Assembly (NCBI GenBank): GCA_965215145.1
Contig: OZ244038.1
Location: 3,472,001-3,536,000 of the forward strand
Length of the DNA stretch: 64,000 nucleotides
Direction: 5' to 3'
Source: G965215145 sp965215145
Lineage (GTDB): Bacteria > Bacteroidota > Rhodothermia > Rhodothermales > JANQRZ01
The first letter of the stretch is position 1, and each line of letters starts with the position of its first letter. Positions 1 through 7,899 of the stretch are shown here, piece after piece. A program made the translations under genes and the position numbers. The notes below the pieces were generated by a model, which was not told the DNA's origin, made no database searches, and was given only the letters and a program-made list of their open reading frames with translations.

Positions 1-390
1 CTGCTCCGCCGAGTGGAGGTCGGCGAAGGCGTCGGGGCCCTCGGCGGCGAGGCGCTCAAAGAACGGGGTGCCCTCGTCGCCGTCGCGCTCGACGTCCTGC
101 CACTTTTTGCGGCTGCGGAGGTGGTCGAGCGCGGCGTTCCGGGCGATCCGCATGACCCAGCCGGCCCAGCGGCCCTGCTGCTCGTAGGAGCCCCGCCGCC
201 GCTGCATCGCCTGGACGGCGCGGAGGAAGGTCTCCTGGAAGAGGTCGTTGGCGACGTCCCGGTCGCGCACCATCCCCACCAGGAACCCGTAGATCCGCTC
301 CTGGTGACGCTCGACGAGCGTGCGGAAGGCGCGCTCATCGCCGCGTTCGAGGTAGGCTGCGACGAGGTCTTCGTCGGGTCGGTCGGTCAT
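1..390 (-). CDS. ECF-type RNA polymerase sigma factor (partial, 5' end only)
   Basis: The first 130 codons of an extracytoplasmic-function sigma factor, running off the left edge of the window. The start is the ATG at 390 (protein begins MTDRPDEDLVAAYLERGDE). Region 2 is visible: the RHQERIYGFLVGMV segment, then DLFQETFLRAVQA, which is the typical core-binding and -10 recognition stretch, followed by WVMRIARNAALDHLRSRK. Region 4 lies outside the window. Such proteins direct RNA polymerase to stress or envelope promoters, usually under an anti-sigma factor, but no partner is visible here. Family assignment is firm; subgroup and regulon cannot be told. Confidence 0.85.
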   Translation of the reverse strand, partial: MTDRPDEDLVAAYLERGDERAFRTLVERHQERIYGFLVGMVRDRDVANDLFQETFLRAVQAMQRRRGSYEQQGRWAGWVMRIARNAALDHLRSRKKWQDVERDGDEGTPFFERLAAEGPDAFADLHSAEQ

Positions 391-857
391 GCGGAGGGAG
401 CGCTGCGCAAGCGCGCCCCGCGGGATGCGAGGCGCTCCGATAACGGGGCCGCCTCCGGCTTATTGTGAGCGCGGCGGCGGACCGCCAAGATAGCGGCGCG
501 GCCTCGGCCCGTGGCAGGACCGGCCGGGGGCTTGGCGACACATAAGGCGATCCCCCATGCGCCCCCCCGGTCGGTCCCGAAAGTGCACACGTCCAGCGGG
601 GCCACCGGGAACTGACCCCTCAGGCGGGCAATAGGAAGGTTGCACCTCTCTTGACATCCCATCCGCCCGCCGCCACGAAGCGTCTGAAGCGCCCGAATAG
701 GTCCTTCCCGCACCCCTGTTCGACCCCACGCGCTTTCCCCTCTCCTCCGCTCCCGGCGCCGGCAGGAGCCCCGCCTTTCTGGCTCCCGAACCACGACCAG
801 GCCCGACTGTCCCCGCGACGGTCGGGCCTCCGTCGTTGGAGGCGTCCGCGGCCCGAG
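391..857. other. 467-bp gap between the sigma gene and radA
   Basis: No credible coding sequence: frames across it lack family resemblance and are by-products of high GC. It holds the upstream region of the sigma gene, a compact stretch at about 583-645 in which GTGCA and TGCAC could pair around a GC-rich core, and the hairpin at 799-829. The stretch at 583-645 might be a structured RNA, but I do not recognise a family. A TTGACA hexamer at 651-656 has no convincing partner box or + strand gene behind it. Confidence 0.4.
799..829 (-). terminator. Hairpin downstream of radA
   Basis: AGGCCCGAC (799-807) and GTCGGGCCT (821-829) form a perfect 9-bp stem with a 13-nt loop, 29 nt past the radA stop. 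The flanks (AACGAC / GTCGTGGTT on the minus strand) could extend the stem with bulges. There is no strong U tract, so intrinsic termination is probable rather than certain. Confidence 0.5.
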
Positions 858-2234
858 CTAAAGCACGGCCTCCAACGCCTGCCCGAGCCGCTCGACCGCC
901 GTGACCTTCAGCCCCTTCGGCGCGCGGAGGCCCTTCTGGTTCGACTTCGGGACGAGCGCCTGCTCGAACCCGAGCTTCGCCGCCTCGGCCAGCCGCGACT
1001 CGATCCGGCTCACGGCCCGGACCTCCCCGCCGAGGCCGATCTCCCCGGCCAGCACCGTTCCGGAGTCCGCCGGGAGGTCCCGGAACGACGACGCCACGGC
1101 GACGGCGACGCCGAGGTCCACGGCCGGCTCGTCGAGGCGGACGCCGCCGGCGACGTTGAGGAACACGTCCTGCTGCGAGAGCCGCATCCCCTCCCGCTTC
1201 TCCAGGACCGCCAGGAGCACCTGGAGCCGCTTCGGGTCGAACCCGGTGGCCGTCCGCTGCGGGGTCCCGTAGGAGGCGGGGCTGACGAGGGCCTGGATCT
1301 CGACGAGGATCGGGCGCGTCCCCTCGACGGCGCACACGATGGCGCTCCCGCTCTGGCCGTACTGCCGCTCCGAGAGGAAGATCTCGCTGGGGTTCTCGAC
1401 CTCGCGGAGCCCGTCCTCGCGCATCTCGAAGATGCCCATCTCGCCCGCCGCCCCGAACCGGTTCTTGACCGTCCGCAGGATGCGGTAGGCGTGGTGGCGG
1501 TCGCCCTCGAAGTAGACGACGGTATCCACCATGTGCTCCAGCACGCGGGGTCCGGCGATGGAGCCGGCCTTCGTGACGTGGCCGACGAGGAACGTCGCCG
1601 TCGCCATCTGCTTGGTGAGGCTGAGCAGCGCCGCGGTGGACTCGCGGACCTGGCTGACGGAGCCCGGCGCGCTCGTGAGGTCCGGCCGGTACACCGTCTG
1701 GATCGAGTCCACCACCATCACGTCGGGGCCGATCTCGTGGGCCGCGGCGACGATCTCCTCGACGTTGGTCTCGGCGAGCAGGTAGAACTCGCCGGCGTCG
1801 ACGCCGAGCCGCTCGGCGCGGAGCTTGACCTGGCGCGGGCTCTCCTCGCCGGTGACGTAGAGGACGGTGTGCGCGGGTAAAAACCGGCCGAGCTCCGTCA
1901 TCAGCGTGCTCTTCCCGATGCCGGGGTCGCCGGCGACGAGGGTGAGGCTGCCGAGCATGATGCCGCCGCCCATCACGCGGTCGAACTCCGGGCGGCCGGT
2001 GACGAGCCGCGGCTGCTCCGAGACCTCGACCTCGGCGATCCGCTGCGCCCGCCCGCCGGTCGTGGCGCCGCGCCGGAAGCTCGGGACGACCTGCATCACG
2101 GGCGCCTTGACGGCCGACGCCTTCTTCTCCTCGACGAACGAGTTCCACTCCCCGCACTCCGGGCACTTGCCGAGCCAGCGCGGCGACTCGTGGCCGCAGG
2201 TCTGGCACACGAAGAGGGTCTTGGCCTTCGCCAT
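858..2234 (-). CDS. radA: DNA repair protein RadA (Sms)
   Basis: Full-length RadA (458 aa; family usually 450-460). It is a RecA-like ATPase and branch-migration helicase that processes recombination intermediates in the cytoplasm. An N-terminal C4 zinc finger (Cys10, 13, 24, 27) is followed by the RecA-type ATPase core with Walker A AGDPGIGKST (101-110), Walker B VMVVDS (172-177) and the family-specific KNRFG motif (257-261). A C-terminal Lon-like domain (about 290-458) contains the VFLNVAGGVRLDEPAVDLG stretch. All diagnostic residues are present, so it should be active. It is monocistronic: the neighbour mlaE is divergent, sharing a 157-bp upstream region, and a hairpin lies downstream. Confidence 0.97.
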   Translation of the reverse strand: MAKAKTLFVCQTCGHESPRWLGKCPECGEWNSFVEEKKASAVKAPVMQVVPSFRRGATTGGRAQRIAEVEVSEQPRLVTGRPEFDRVMGGGIMLGSLTLVAGDPGIGKSTLMTELGRFLPAHTVLYVTGEESPRQVKLRAERLGVDAGEFYLLAETNVEEIVAAAHEIGPDVMVVDSIQTVYRPDLTSAPGSVSQVRESTAALLSLTKQMATATFLVGHVTKAGSIAGPRVLEHMVDTVVYFEGDRHHAYRILRTVKNRFGAAGEMGIFEMREDGLREVENPSEIFLSERQYGQSGSAIVCAVEGTRPILVEIQALVSPASYGTPQRTATGFDPKRLQVLLAVLEKREGMRLSQQDVFLNVAGGVRLDEPAVDLGVAVAVASSFRDLPADSGTVLAGEIGLGGEVRAVSRIESRLAEAAKLGFEQALVPKSNQKGLRAPKGLKVTAVERLGQALEAVL

Positions 2235-2391
2235 CGGGGAGGGGGTCTCGGGAGGGGCCGCCCGGCGACCGTTCGTCGGCCGGGGTGACCGTCTGCGCCG
2301 GTGGGCAACTTCCGCTGGGGCGGTCCGTTACGGGCAGCGTCGGCGGGCGGCAGCGCCGGCTCGGCAACTTACGCTCTCCCTGTGACACCCC

Positions 2392-3165
2392 ATGGTCGCC
2401 CTCCCCGCCCGGGCCGGCGCGCGGGTCGGGGGGTGGCTGGCCGGGCTCGGCCGGTTCGTCCTCCTGCTCGCCACCGCCTTCCGCTCCGCGCGCGACGTCC
2501 GGCTCTACTACCGCGGCCTCCTCCGGCAGATGGTCGAGGTCGGCGTGGCGTCGCTGCCCATCGTCGCGCTGGCGATCGCGTTCTCCGGCGGGGTCACGAC
2601 GGTGCAGGCCGTCTACCAGTTGGAGAACCCGCTGCTGCCGCCGAGCATCATCGGCGCCTTCGTCGTGCCGGCCCTCGTGCTCGAGCTCGGCGCGCTCGTG
2701 ACGGCGTTCATCCTCACCGCCCGCGTCGGCGCGCGGATCGCGGCGGAGCTCGGGACGATGCGGGTCACGGAGCAGATCGACGCGCTGGAGGTGATGGGGC
2801 TGAACTCGGTGAGCTACCTCGTGGCGCCGCGGGTCCTCGCCGGCGTCGTGATGTTCCCCGTGATCTACCTCCTCGTGACCGCCGTCGGCGTCGCCGCGAG
2901 CGCCCTCGTGGCGGAGGCGACGGGGGCGCTCACGGTGCCGCTGTTCTTCGAGGGCGCCCGCCAGTTCTTCCGCCCCTACGACGTCTTCTTCGGGCTCGTG
3001 AAGAGCGTGGCCTTCGGGTTCGTCATCACGAGCATCGCCTGCTACAAGGGGTACTACACCCGCGGCGGCGCCGAGGGCGTCGGGCGGGGCACGACGGAGG
3101 CCGCCGTGCTCTCCTGCCTGTTCATCCTGATCGCGGACTACGTCTGCGCCGTCGTCCTCCTCTGA
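2392..3165 (+). CDS. mlaE: MlaE-family ABC transporter permease
   Basis: 257-aa membrane protein of the MlaE/TRIC-chloroplast-TGD1 permease family. It acts in the inner membrane with an ATPase (next gene) and an MCE substrate-binding protein (the gene after that) to move phospholipids between the envelope membranes. Several hydrophobic segments and the conserved ELGTMRVTEQIDALEVMG stretch (about residues 119-136), which is the hallmark cytoplasmic helix contacting the ATPase, are visible. It is the first gene of a tightly packed + strand run, with mlaF starting 31 nt after its stop. The STAS partner MlaB and periplasmic MlaC are not in the window. Confidence 0.92.
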   Translation: MVALPARAGARVGGWLAGLGRFVLLLATAFRSARDVRLYYRGLLRQMVEVGVASLPIVALAIAFSGGVTTVQAVYQLENPLLPPSIIGAFVVPALVLELGALVTAFILTARVGARIAAELGTMRVTEQIDALEVMGLNSVSYLVAPRVLAGVVMFPVIYLLVTAVGVAASALVAEATGALTVPLFFEGARQFFRPYDVFFGLVKSVAFGFVITSIACYKGYYTRGGAEGVGRGTTEAAVLSCLFILIADYVCAVVLL

Positions 3166-3196
3166 GCCCCTCCTCCGACCGCCCCACGGCTGAACC

Positions 3197-3961
3197 ATGA
3201 TCCAGGTCGAGCGCCTCTCCAAGAGCTTCGACGGCCGGCCCGTCCTCCGGGACGTGGACGTCGAGGTCCGCGAGGGCGAGACGTTCGCCGTGATCGGGCG
3301 GAGCGGCTCGGGCAAGAGCGTCCTGCTCAAGCACGTCGTCGGCCTCCTCCAGCCCGACGCCGGCCGCGTCGTCGTCGACGGGACCGACATCAACCGGCTC
3401 CGCTACGACGACCTCCGCCGGCTCCGCCAGCGGTTCGGCGTGCTGTTCCAGGGCGGCGCCCTCTTCGACTCCCTGACGGCCGAGGAGAACGTGGCCTTCC
3501 CGCTCCGGACGTTCGCGCGGATGGGCGAGGCGGCGGCGTTCCGCCGGGCCGCGGCGTGCCTGGAGATGGTGGAGCTACCGGGGGTCGGGCCGAAGAAGCC
3601 GAACGCGCTCTCGGGCGGGCAGCAGAAGCGGGTCGCCCTCGCCCGCGCCATCGCCCTGGAGCCGAAGTACATCCTCTACGACGAGCCCACGAGCGGCCTC
3701 GACCCCCAGACCTCGAACACCATCGACCGCCTGATCCTCAGCCTCGCCGAGCGGCTCGGCGTCACGAGCGTCGTCGTCACCCACGACATGCACTCCGTGC
3801 TCACCGTCGCCGACCGCGCCGGGTTCATCCACGAGGGCCGGATGCACTGGGTCGGGACGATGGCGGAGCTCCACGCCTGCACCGACCCCGCGGTGCTCGC
3901 CTTCGTGAAGGCCAACGAGTACCAGATCGGCGCGCCCCCCGCCGGCGCGCCGGTCCCCTAG
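3197..3961 (+). CDS. mlaF: MlaF-like ABC transporter ATPase
   Basis: 254-aa ATP-binding subunit for the lipid transporter. It has all ABC motifs: Walker A GRSGSGKS (34-41), a Q-loop in VLFQGGALFDSLT, the signature LSGGQQKR (138-145), Walker B YILYDEP (159-165), D-loop SGLDP and the H-loop histidine in VVTHDM. The GGALFDSLT stretch after the Q-loop is typical of the MlaF/MKL subgroup rather than of importers of small solutes. It is cytoplasmic and acts with the upstream permease. The stop is followed after 11 nt by the MCE gene, so translation is probably coupled. Confidence 0.93.
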   Translation: MIQVERLSKSFDGRPVLRDVDVEVREGETFAVIGRSGSGKSVLLKHVVGLLQPDAGRVVVDGTDINRLRYDDLRRLRQRFGVLFQGGALFDSLTAEENVAFPLRTFARMGEAAAFRRAAACLEMVELPGVGPKKPNALSGGQQKRVALARAIALEPKYILYDEPTSGLDPQTSNTIDRLILSLAERLGVTSVVVTHDMHSVLTVADRAGFIHEGRMHWVGTMAELHACTDPAVLAFVKANEYQIGAPPAGAPVP

Positions 3962-3972
3962 CCCCCCGCCCC

Positions 3973-4926
3973 ATGCGCTTCCAGAACGAGGTCCTCGTCG
4001 GCGCCGCCGTCGTGCTCGCCGTCGCCATCGCCGTCTTCGGGATCCGGTTCCTCGAAGGCCGCCCCCTCTTCGGCGGCGGGTTCGGGCTCGTCGGCGTGTT
4101 CGAGGACGCGCAGGGGCTCACGGCCGGGAGCCAGGTCCGCGTGGCCGGCGTCCGCGTCGGCACCGTCGAGGCGGTCCGGCTCGGCCCAGACGCTCGGGGC
4201 GTCCTCGTCGAGATGGCGCTCGACCCCGGCGTCGAGATCCCCCGCGGGGCCACCCTCGGGACCGGCGGCCTCAGCGCCCTCGGCGACGTCAACGTCGCCA
4301 TCACGCCTGGCCCCGCGCGGAACGCTCCGCTCGCCGACGGCGACACGGTCTACGCCGGCCCCGGTGGCGATCTTCTCGGGCTCCTGCAGGAGAACGGGGG
4401 CCGCCTCGTCGGCGCCGCCGACACCCTCGTCACCAGCGCCGCCGGCACGTTCGCCACCGTCGACGGCCTCCTCGCCGACACCGAGGGCGACCTCCGCCAG
4501 ACGCTCGCCGCCCTCCGCGGCGCGGCGACCTCGGCCGACGCCCTCCTCCGCTCCGAACGGGGCCGGCTCCGCGCCACCCTCGCCAGCCTCGAGGCGGCCT
4601 CGGCCAGCGCCGCCGAGCTGTCGGACGCCGCCAGCCGGTTCGCCGCCGACAACGGCGACAGCCTCGCCGCCACGGTCGCCCAGCTCAACCGGACGCTCGC
4701 CCGCGTCGACGCCTCGCTCGACGGACTCGACCAGACGACCGCAGGGCTCGACGACGTGCTGGCGAAGCTGAACGGGGGCGAGGGCACGCTCGGCCTCCTC
4801 CTCACCGAGCCCGGCCTCTACCGCGACGCCGAGGCCGCCCTCGCCAACCTCAACGCCCTCCTCGCCGACTTCCAGGAGAACCCCAGGCGCTATCTCCAGG
4901 AGCTCCGGCTCGTAGACGTGTTTTGA
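3973..4926 (+). CDS. mlaD: MCE/MlaD-family lipid-binding protein
   Basis: 317 aa. One N-terminal membrane anchor (residues about 7-27) is followed by a single MCE domain (about 33-115; motif GLTAGSQVRVAGVRVGTVEAV) and a long alpha-helical tail. The tail is rich in Ala/Leu/Ser heptads and ends near ANLNALLADFQENPRRYL, the usual end of Bacteroidota MlaD-like proteins. It should sit in the inner membrane facing the periplasm and carry phospholipid for the MlaEF motor. The ATG at 3973 is chosen because it precedes the anchor and follows mlaF by 11 nt. The stop TGA is separated from the next ATG by a single base, indicating one operon. Confidence 0.9.
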   Translation: MRFQNEVLVGAAVVLAVAIAVFGIRFLEGRPLFGGGFGLVGVFEDAQGLTAGSQVRVAGVRVGTVEAVRLGPDARGVLVEMALDPGVEIPRGATLGTGGLSALGDVNVAITPGPARNAPLADGDTVYAGPGGDLLGLLQENGGRLVGAADTLVTSAAGTFATVDGLLADTEGDLRQTLAALRGAATSADALLRSERGRLRATLASLEAASASAAELSDAASRFAADNGDSLAATVAQLNRTLARVDASLDGLDQTTAGLDDVLAKLNGGEGTLGLLLTEPGLYRDAEAALANLNALLADFQENPRRYLQELRLVDVF

Positions 4927-4927
4927 C

Positions 4928-5836
4928 ATGACGATTCTCCGCACCCCCGACGACCGCTTCGACGGCCTCCCCGGCTACGCCTTCGCCCCGCACTTCGTGG
5001 AGGTCGAGGCCGAGGGCGCGCCGCCGCTGCGGATGCACTACGTGGACGAGGGCGAGGGGCCGACGGTGCTGCTCCTCCACGGCGAGCCGACGTGGAGCTA
5101 CCTCTACCGCACGATGATCCCCGTCCTCGTCGGGCGCGGCCTCCGGTGTGTGGCGCCGGACCTCGTCGGGTTCGGGAAGAGCGACAAGCCGGCGGCCGTC
5201 TCCGATTACACCTACGCCCGTCACGTCGGCTGGGTGGCGAGCTTCATGGAGCGGCTCGACCTGCGGGACGTGACGGCGGTGGTGCAGGACTGGGGCTCGC
5301 TGATCGGGCTCCGCCTCGTGGGCGAGCGGCCGGAGCGGTTCGCCCGCGTGGTCGTCGCCAACGGCTTTTTACCCGAGGGAAAGGGGAAGCTGCCGCTGGT
5401 CTTCCGGGTGTGGCAAGCGTTCGCCCGGTGGTCGCCGGTCTTCCCCGTCGGCCGGATCGTGGAGGTGGGCTGCGCCTCGAAGCCGCTCGACCCAGATGTT
5501 CGCGCCGCCTACGACGCGCCGTTCCCGTCATCGAAGTACAAGGCCGGCAGTCGGGCCTTCCCGGTCCTCGTCCCGACCAGCCCCGACGACCCCGGCGCGG
5601 CCGAGAACCGGCGGGCGTGGGAGGGGCTCGAACAGTTCGAGCGGCCGGTTCTCACCGCCTTCGCCACCGGCGACCCGATCTTCCGGGAGATGGACCGTGT
5701 CCTCCAGCGCCGCATCCCCGGCGCCGCCGGGCAGCCGCACACGCGCGTCCGCCGCGCCGGCCACTTCATCCAGGAGGACCAGGGCCCGGAGCTCGCCCGC
5801 ATCATCGGGTCGTGGGTCACGGGTGATGAGTTTTGA
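4928..5836 (+). CDS. Haloalkane dehalogenase-like alpha/beta hydrolase
   Basis: 302-aa alpha/beta-hydrolase close to the DhlA/DhmA (HLD-I) type haloalkane dehalogenases, which hydrolyse a carbon-halogen bond to an alcohol plus halide. The oxyanion segment is HGEPTWSYLYR (51-61). The nucleophile is Asp121 in VVQDWGS, with Trp122 placed to bind halide. A catalytic acid Asp249 in GDPIF and a base His279 in GHFIQED complete the triad. The Asp (not Ser) nucleophile and the adjacent Trp separate it from esterases. The natural substrate is unknown. It sits 1 nt after the mlaD-like gene. Its last codons, from 5807, are made of a heptamer repeat (see 5807-5886), so its C-terminal tail is repeat-derived. 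Confidence 0.85.
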   Translation: MTILRTPDDRFDGLPGYAFAPHFVEVEAEGAPPLRMHYVDEGEGPTVLLLHGEPTWSYLYRTMIPVLVGRGLRCVAPDLVGFGKSDKPAAVSDYTYARHVGWVASFMERLDLRDVTAVVQDWGSLIGLRLVGERPERFARVVVANGFLPEGKGKLPLVFRVWQAFARWSPVFPVGRIVEVGCASKPLDPDVRAAYDAPFPSSKYKAGSRAFPVLVPTSPDDPGAAENRRAWEGLEQFERPVLTAFATGDPIFREMDRVLQRRIPGAAGQPHTRVRRAGHFIQEDQGPELARIIGSWVTGDEF

Positions 5837-5886
5837 GTTCCTTGCTCCACACCGTCCCGACCCACAACCCGTGACTCACAACCCAC
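5807..5886. repeat. Heptamer array H1 (two opposed arms)
   Basis: Left arm 5807-5841 reads in strict 7-nt register (GGGTCGT, GGGTCAC, GGGTGAT, GAGTTTT, GAGTTCC). The right arm 5859-5886 is its rough reverse complement in the same register (GACCCAC, AACCCGT, then GACTCAC, AACCCAC). The left arm is translated as the tail of the dehalogenase. The array also contains both candidate starts of the next gene. Confidence 0.75.
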
Positions 5887-6452
5887 CCCCCTCCTACGCC
5901 GACGCCCTCGCCCTCTTCCACCGGTGGACCGAGGGCGAGAGCCTCCGCCGCCACGGCTACGCCGTCGAGGCCGCGATGCGGGAGTACGCCGAGCATCACT
6001 TCGGGCTGCCGCCGGAGGGGGTCGAGCGGTGGCGGATGGCGGGGCTCCTGCACGACATGGACTACGAGCGACACCCGTCGCCGGAGGATCACCCCGCCGT
6101 CGGGGTGCGGGCGCTGGAGGAGGCGGGGTTCGACGAGGAGATCCGCACGGCGATCCTCGGGCACGCGCCCTACACCGGTACCTCGCGCGAGACGCCGATG
6201 GCGAAGACGCTGTTCGCCGTGGACGAGTTGGCGGGGTTCGTCACCGCCGTCGCCCACGTCCGCCCGACCGGGCTCGACGGGCTCACCCCGAAGTCGGTCA
6301 AGAAGAAGCTGAAGGACCGGCGGTTCGCCGCCGCCGTCAGCCGCGACGACGTCCGGCAGGGTGCCGAGGAGCTGGGGGTCGAGCTAGACGATCACATCAA
6401 AACCGTGATCGCGGGGATGCAGCGCGAAGCCGAACGGCTCGGGTTCGCGTAG
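5826..6452 (+). CDS. HD-domain phosphohydrolase-like protein
   Basis: 208 aa from the ATG at 5826, which overlaps the dehalogenase stop by 11 nt; a GTG at 5871 is an alternative start giving 193 aa. The core is a compact HD domain: His in RRHGYAVEAAM, the HD pair in GLLHDMDYERHPSPEDHP, and later Asp in LFAVDELAGFV, matching the HDIG-like bacterial family of small cytoplasmic phosphohydrolases. Substrate unknown. The start is uncertain because both candidates lie inside the heptamer repeat 5807-5886, so the first 15-20 residues may be repeat-encoded or untranslated. Confidence 0.8.
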   Translation: MSFEFLAPHRPDPQPVTHNPPPSYADALALFHRWTEGESLRRHGYAVEAAMREYAEHHFGLPPEGVERWRMAGLLHDMDYERHPSPEDHPAVGVRALEEAGFDEEIRTAILGHAPYTGTSRETPMAKTLFAVDELAGFVTAVAHVRPTGLDGLTPKSVKKKLKDRRFAAAVSRDDVRQGAEELGVELDDHIKTVIAGMQREAERLGFA

Positions 6453-6460
6453 GAGCGCCC

Positions 6461-7834
6461 ATGACTCCCGAAGACGCCAAGCCCCGCCGCCCCACGATCA
6501 CCCCCGTCCCCGGCATCGTCGGCCCCGACGAGATCGAGCCACAGGACGTGGTTGAGGACACGCAGGCGCCAGAAGCCGAGCCCGTCCCCGACAATCCGCC
6601 GCCCGCCATCGATCCCGCCGATGAGCTGGTCGGTGAGCCCGCCGAGGAGCTGGACGGCGAACTACCCAATGACCCCGAGCCGGCCTCGTTGCTCCCCGCC
6701 CGGACGGTCGAGGAGGCGAAGGCCGAGACGAAGCGGCGGGCCAAGGACCTCGGCGCGCTGATCGCGCGGTACGTCCGCCGCCACCTCCCCGAGCGCCAGC
6801 CCCGGGCGCCGTCCGACGTCCCCGTCCCCCCGAAGCTCGCGGGCCGGCTGGCGCAGGTGCTCCCCGTGATGCGCGCCATTCCGTGGCTGCTCGCGGCGCT
6901 GTTCGCGGTGTCGTTCGGGTGGGACTTCCCCGGTGCCACCGTCGGGCTGCTCGGCCGCGAGGTGCCCGTCGAGGGGCTGCTGCGGATCCTCTCGGTGAGC
7001 GGGCTGATCGGGTTCCTCACCAACTGGCTCGCCATCACGATGCTGTTCCAGCCGCGCGAGAAGCGGCCCATCGTGCCGCAGGGGCTGATCCCCGCGCAGC
7101 GCGAGCGCGTGATCTTCCGGCTGGCCCAGGCGATCTCGCAGGAGCTCATCAACGAGGACATCATCAAGGCGAAGATCGAGGAGAGCGGGGCCATCCGCCG
7201 CTACCGCGAGCAGGCCGTCGGGGTCCTCAAAGGAGTCGTCGAGGACGAGGACTTCCGCGCCGACCTCAAGGCCCTCACGGCCGACTACGTCGAATCCGTC
7301 CTCGGCTCCGAGGAGATGCGGCGGAAGCTCACGGCGCTGGCCGTCGAGAAGGTCGAGGAGCAGGCGGGGCAGGGCCTCGGCGGCCTCGCCCTCCGTGCCT
7401 ACCGCACCCTCAACGAGGCCGACTTCCAGCGCCGCGTCGAGAAGGCGATCCACGAGCTCCCCGCCGCGCTCGACCCCGCGCTCGACCACCTCGATAACGC
7501 GCTCGACCGCGTGCCCGCGCTCGTGGAGGCCAAGAGCGAAGAGATCGAGGGGATGGCGACGCGGACGGTGCTCGGCTTCGTGGAGCGGCTGGACGTGTAC
7601 GCCATGATCGTCGAGAACGCGCGGGGGTTCGACGAGGCCCAGCTCGAGAACCTCCTGAAGAAGACCTCGAACGAGCAGCTCAACTACATCAAGTACCTCG
7701 GCGGGCTGCTCGGCGTCGTCGGCGGGTTCGTGATCTGGGAGCCGGTGCTCGCGCTGGCCGTGCTGGCGACCATTGGGCTCGGGTTGTGGGGGCTGGACGA
7801 GGCGCTCTACCGGATGCGCGGCGGCGCGGCCTGA
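6461..7834 (+). CDS. DUF445-family membrane protein
   Basis: 457 aa. The N-terminal ~110 residues are acidic and proline-rich (low complexity). Hydrophobic segments then occur near 140-160 and 175-195 with the conserved LTNWLAITMLF stretch, followed by a long helical region and a C-terminal hydrophobic hairpin (about 410-445). This is the layout of DUF445/YjiN-YheB proteins of unknown function that tether to the inner membrane. The ATG follows the HD gene by 8 nt and keeps it in the operon-like run. I can describe the fold class but not a reaction. Confidence 0.85.
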   Translation: MTPEDAKPRRPTITPVPGIVGPDEIEPQDVVEDTQAPEAEPVPDNPPPAIDPADELVGEPAEELDGELPNDPEPASLLPARTVEEAKAETKRRAKDLGALIARYVRRHLPERQPRAPSDVPVPPKLAGRLAQVLPVMRAIPWLLAALFAVSFGWDFPGATVGLLGREVPVEGLLRILSVSGLIGFLTNWLAITMLFQPREKRPIVPQGLIPAQRERVIFRLAQAISQELINEDIIKAKIEESGAIRRYREQAVGVLKGVVEDEDFRADLKALTADYVESVLGSEEMRRKLTALAVEKVEEQAGQGLGGLALRAYRTLNEADFQRRVEKAIHELPAALDPALDHLDNALDRVPALVEAKSEEIEGMATRTVLGFVERLDVYAMIVENARGFDEAQLENLLKKTSNEQLNYIKYLGGLLGVVGGFVIWEPVLALAVLATIGLGLWGLDEALYRMRGGAA

Positions 7835-7899
7835 CGGGACCCGAAGCGGCTGGGGGCGTAGTTTGGGACCCTCCGGCACCCCCACCCCTCCCACGCCCC

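Noticed and set aside
651..656. TTGACA as a -35 promoter box
   Set aside because: No -10 or -7 partner at fitting distance and no + strand gene downstream.
460..3393. A ~980-residue minus-strand protein overlapping radA, mlaE and mlaF
   Set aside because: Pro/Arg/Gly-rich reading of high-GC DNA opposite and out of frame to recognisable genes.
7860..7867. A firm Bacteroidota -7 promoter (TAGTTTGG) for the PAP2 gene
   Set aside because: One base short of TANNTTTG and no -33 TTG could be placed; kept only as a possibility.
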